From NCBI RefSeq assembly GCF_000003605.2, contig NW_003151277.1, forward strand, positions 76,059-99,021: a stretch of DNA of 22,963 nt. The letters are read 5' to 3'. Shown piece by piece: positions 20,128 to 22,963 of the stretch. A program made the position numbers and the translations under genes. The stretch's first letter is position 1, and every line of letters begins with the position of its first letter. This DNA is from Saccoglossus kowalevskii. Taxonomy: Eukaryota; Hemichordata; Enteropneusta; Harrimaniidae. Below the pieces are notes generated by a model. The model saw only the letters and a list, made by a program, of their open reading frames with translations. It did no database searches and was not told the origin of the DNA.

Positions 20128-20197
20128 TAGGTTTTCAATTTCACTATTTTCACTGACTCGGTGAAATCAATTGCCAGTGAAAATAAATGGTTTTATA
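20128..20197 (-). mobile_element. MITE family B end fragment, reverse orientation
   Basis: TTGCCAGTGAAAATAAATGG followed by TTTTATAA is the inverse of the end at 5734. TTTTCACTGACTCGGTGAAA beside it forms a short internal hairpin. The opposite terminus may be GTAGGTTTTCAATTTCAC at 20128, which would make this a nearly minimal 70 bp palindromic remnant. Confidence 0.5.
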
Positions 20198-20470
20198 ACA
20201 AAAAAATCAAATATTTTGAAAAGCAATAAAATTCAATGCTGTCAGACATTTTCACTGACTCCCTTGTCTTATGAGACCCAGTTAAATTACCACCTGAATC
20301 AAGGCATTTTTTTATCAAAGAGCAACAATCAGTGGTGATTACAGACACATGCACCCAATAGTACTGGTACTTAAGAAAGTATAACAATTATTAACAAGTC
20401 ATTGTCAATGACACAGTCCCCGTCATGTTTTTCGTGACTTTGTCAAATAATGAAAAGCATAGTCAGATTA
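20198..20470. other. No gene seen; short spacer
   Basis: AT-rich, with no termini until TA at 20469-20470, the flank of the next element. Confidence 0.5.
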
Positions 20471-22171
20471 CAGTACTCATTCCGCCCAACCTCCTGCTTT
20501 TATCGCTTTTTTTTCCCCGACCGCTTATCACTTAATTTCCGACCGCCTGCTGCTTTCCGACCGGAAACCAACCGCTTTTTTTCCGCTCGCTCGCTTGCTT
20601 TTGTTCACTCGCTTGCTATTGCTGGCTTCACAAACATCGTCCGCTTGCCAACCGACCGCTAGAGTAACGATGATTGTACATTGTATCTATAAACTTATGT
20701 TTTTATTCGTAATAAATTTAGGTTTTAATGACGATTCAAAATACAACGTGTATTGCTTCTCTGTATTGGGAAGAGGGACAAAGACGCCTTCAAATCACTT
20801 GACACATTGTAATGTTTGCTACGCAATCGAACTGTGACCTGTATTTACATATTTACGTCCTTGTGTGTGTAGTTCAAGCAGCTATATAACTGGTCAATCA
20901 ATTGTGATATGTATTGAGTACTAGTATTTGTGTGTTGTGTGTGTGTTTCTGTGTGTGATTTTGACTAAATTTATTCCAAACGACTCTCAAAATAATTTTT
21001 CATGCAAACTTTGTCAATGGTTCCCCGACACTGATTCCTTTTTAACTTTCAATTTTTCCAAGACGCGGCAAACCCTGCTCAAGACCGGAGACGTCGTTGA
21101 GATGCAGGCGCTATTACTCTTCGCAACGCGTTATATTTATTTCCAACACGTGTGGTTGGCGCCTTTGATTGCGTTTATTTTGTTCTTTTATTCACGTAAT
21201 CTATCACTGGCGTTTGTTTTGTCGCGTCCCACAACTTAATGTCCAAGCTGATTTTGTTTTGGCTGTAATTGAACTATGTACAGCTCATGGAAGTATTTCG
21301 CCCAGAGTTCGCAAAACGAAATACCCTGCAAAATTGAAATCTTTTATTTTATAACAAGACATTGGGGGCAAAAATAAAAACCATAATTGTAATTCAACAA
21401 GTTTATGTAACGGGTTAGTCCGCTTGCCAGCCATCTATTTAAAAAACCGCGATCTCCATTGATGTCGGCTTCGACAACTTCGAACAAGTAAGCTGGGCAC
21501 TGGCTAACATTACATTTGTGAGTATTGTATTTGTTTGACAAATTGTACAGTCATTCTATAACAATCGATCGGTCGGGTTTTTTTCACAGTCTTACTATTC
21601 CTGCAGATATTCTTCAATTGTTAAAGGTGCCACGGATTTACATAACTACAACTTGACTCGTGTTAAACCCAAACCATGCGTGCATGGCAACCATCATCCT
21701 ACACACGGTTACTCGGCGAATACCATACTCTACAATAGACATTTTTCGCTCTCCACCAAAAATAGATGGTTTTATTTCATATTAGTTGTGTCTGTGTCAG
21801 TGCCATATTTGATTTCACATGTTTGTTTCGATCTTGTTTATGATGGTGGACATTATTACTACGCGTATGTATTATTACCAATTTTATATGGCAGTGTGAT
21901 CCACCGTATTTTTTCAACGGTCGTTCTATAAATTTCTGATTGTATTTATTCTTATTTTAACATCATAAAACTAAAATGACACACTTGTACATGAAACAAT
22001 AGATAATGAACTGTAAATGCGGGCGGTTGCGCTGTCAGGCGAGCTAGCAAGCGATTGAGTGAGCGTGCGAGCGGATACGTCCAGATTTGCGTGGTCTAAT
22101 TGAACAAAGAGAACGAAAAGTAAGCGATCGAAATCCAGAAGTGGGCGGGAGGTTGGGCGAAATGAGTACTG
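20471..22171. mobile_element. 1.7 kb TA-flanked TIR element without recognisable transposase
   Basis: The left end CAGTACTCATTCCGCCCAAC and the right end (reverse complement CAGTACTCATTTCGCCCAAC) match at 19 of 20 positions, with TA just outside both (20469-20470 and 22172-22173). Weaker inverted similarity continues inward to CCGCTCGC (20583-20590) paired with GCGAGCGG (22067-22074) and a GCTTGCT block. The left arm carries CCGACCGC-type strings at 20517, 20539, 20557 and 20652, possible transposase-binding repeats. Internal frames (20450-20662, 20595-20837, 20928-21239, 21169-21354, 21344-21541 and 21653-21931) have no catalytic motifs I recognise, so the element looks non-autonomous. Its arms are clearly richer in G+C than the window. 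Confidence 0.8.
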
Positions 22172-22207
22172 TATATTTAAATCTTGGGATAGTATTTAGC
22201 ATATTAG

Positions 22208-22722
22208 CACAATGCTTGATCAATAATTAACATGCACACTGGTGCCATCAAGTTCACATTACTTTCACTGATCATGCACGCTGTGGTGCCATCAAGTTCA
22301 CATTATTTTCACTGATCATGCACACTGTGGTGCCATCAAGTTCACATTACTTTCACTGATCATGCACGCTGTGGTGGCATCAAGTTCACATTACTTTCAC
22401 TGATCATGCACGCTGTGGTGCCATCAAGTTCACATTATTTTCACTGATCATGCACACTTGTGCCATCAAGTTCACATTACTTTCACTGATCATGCACACT
22501 GTGGTGCCATCAAGTTCACATTACTTTCACTGATCATGCACACTGTGGTGCCATCAAGTTCACATTACTTTCACTGATCATGCACACTGTGGTGCCATCA
22601 AGTTCACATTACTTTCACTGATCATGCACACTGTGGTGCCATTAAGTTCACATTACTTTCACTGATTGGTTAATTAAGATTCATAGAACACAATGCTTGA
22701 TCAATAATTAACATGCACACTG
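22208..22722. repeat. 44 bp minisatellite (ten units) bounded by 34 bp perfect direct repeats
   Basis: The unit is CATGCACACTGTGGTGCCAT followed by CAAGTTCACATTACTTTCAC and TGAT. Starts lie at 22231, 22273, 22317, 22361, 22405, 22449, 22491, 22535, 22579 and 22623. Two units are 42 bp and the rest are 44. Variants alternate CACACT/CACGCT and ATTACT/ATTATT. The 34 bp at 22208-22241 (CACAATGCTTGATCAATAAT, then TAACATGCACACTG) recurs perfectly at 22689-22722, and the second copy leads into a truncated unit. Confidence 0.97.
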
Positions 22723-22789
22723 TTGTGCCATCAGACATGCCTAAAAACAGTTGATGACATGTTTGAATTTTGTGAGTTTATTCGTTTTG

Positions 22790-22963
22790 ACAAAAATGAC
22801 CGCCATTCAGCTAAATTTCAATGAAAACAAAAAGTAACTGAAAACAACTTTTAATCAATTACCGGGTATATCTTGCCTTTGTACAAAATTTTAAATGACG
22901 TGCATCAGTAACACACCATGACCGATGTCAATGCCAAGTTTGAATGAAATCGTTCAAGGCAGG
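22790..22963 (+). mobile_element. Probable start of another tract-type non-coding element, cut by the window end
   Basis: It holds AAAATGACCGCCATTCAGCT, then ACACACCATGACCGATGTCA and CAAGTTTGAATGAAATCG, which parallels AGTTTGAACTTAATCGG in the element at 1-235. A GGAC tract would be expected just past 22963. Confidence 0.4.

Noticed and set aside
19926-20156. A 76-residue frame
   Set aside because: It runs along the degenerate 50-54 bp tandem repeat; the repeats explain the open frame.
20928-21239. A 103-residue frame with hydrophobic segments
   Set aside because: It lies inside the 1.7 kb TIR element. The hydrophobic runs come from T-rich DNA, its first residues are a GT microsatellite, and no transposase motif is present.
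22231-22666. CRISPR-like array at the right end
   Set aside because: The whole 44 bp is repeated, leaving no unique spacers.

Overview
This window looks like intergenic or intronic DNA from an AT-rich animal nuclear genome, most likely a marine invertebrate. That placement is inference. It rests on the dense short palindromic DNA elements, on non-coding repeats that end in ACGGACG-type tracts, and on the absence of bacterial gene organisation. I recognise no intact host protein-coding gene, rRNA, tRNA or CRISPR array. Open frames are short, scattered on both strands and mostly cross repeats.

Layout. 1-235 is the 3' end of a non-coding dispersed element with an (ACGGACGC)n tract and a terminal hairpin. 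291-1925 is a large minisatellite of about 38 units in two subfamilies. 2490-3720 holds three copies of a ~190 bp palindromic MITE family; other pieces lie at 9382 and 15207, and a related family at 5734 and 20128. 4006-4163 is a long foldback. 5187-5662 is a damaged copy of a TIR element whose fuller copy is 13084-14751. That fuller copy has terminal inverted repeats flanked by TA, carries a short open frame resembling a PB1 domain, and is itself interrupted by another element at 13820-14560. 5985-6690 is a second tract-and-hairpin element. 11980-12347 is a 44 bp minisatellite. 16440-17440 and 19144-19665 are diverged copies of one segment. 17540-19030 holds degenerate repeat blocks rich in AAATGGC-type motifs. 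19842-20087 is a degenerate 50-54 bp tandem repeat. 20471-22171 is a 1.7 kb TIR element with no recognisable transposase. 22208-22722 is a 44 bp minisatellite bounded by perfect 34 bp direct repeats. The window closes inside what looks like another tract-type element.

How the parts relate. Nothing here works as a gene pathway; the window is a stratified set of mobile and tandem repeats. Two observations stand out. First, three dispersed elements with different terminal sequences share one terminal architecture: a GGAC-type tract, then a compound hairpin (outer stem, two-base bulge or small internal loop, inner stem, three-base loop), then an A-rich tail. Second, a TA-flanked TIR element carries a PB1-like reading frame, intact in one copy and broken in the other. 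The damaged copy also shows what the site looks like without the nested element.
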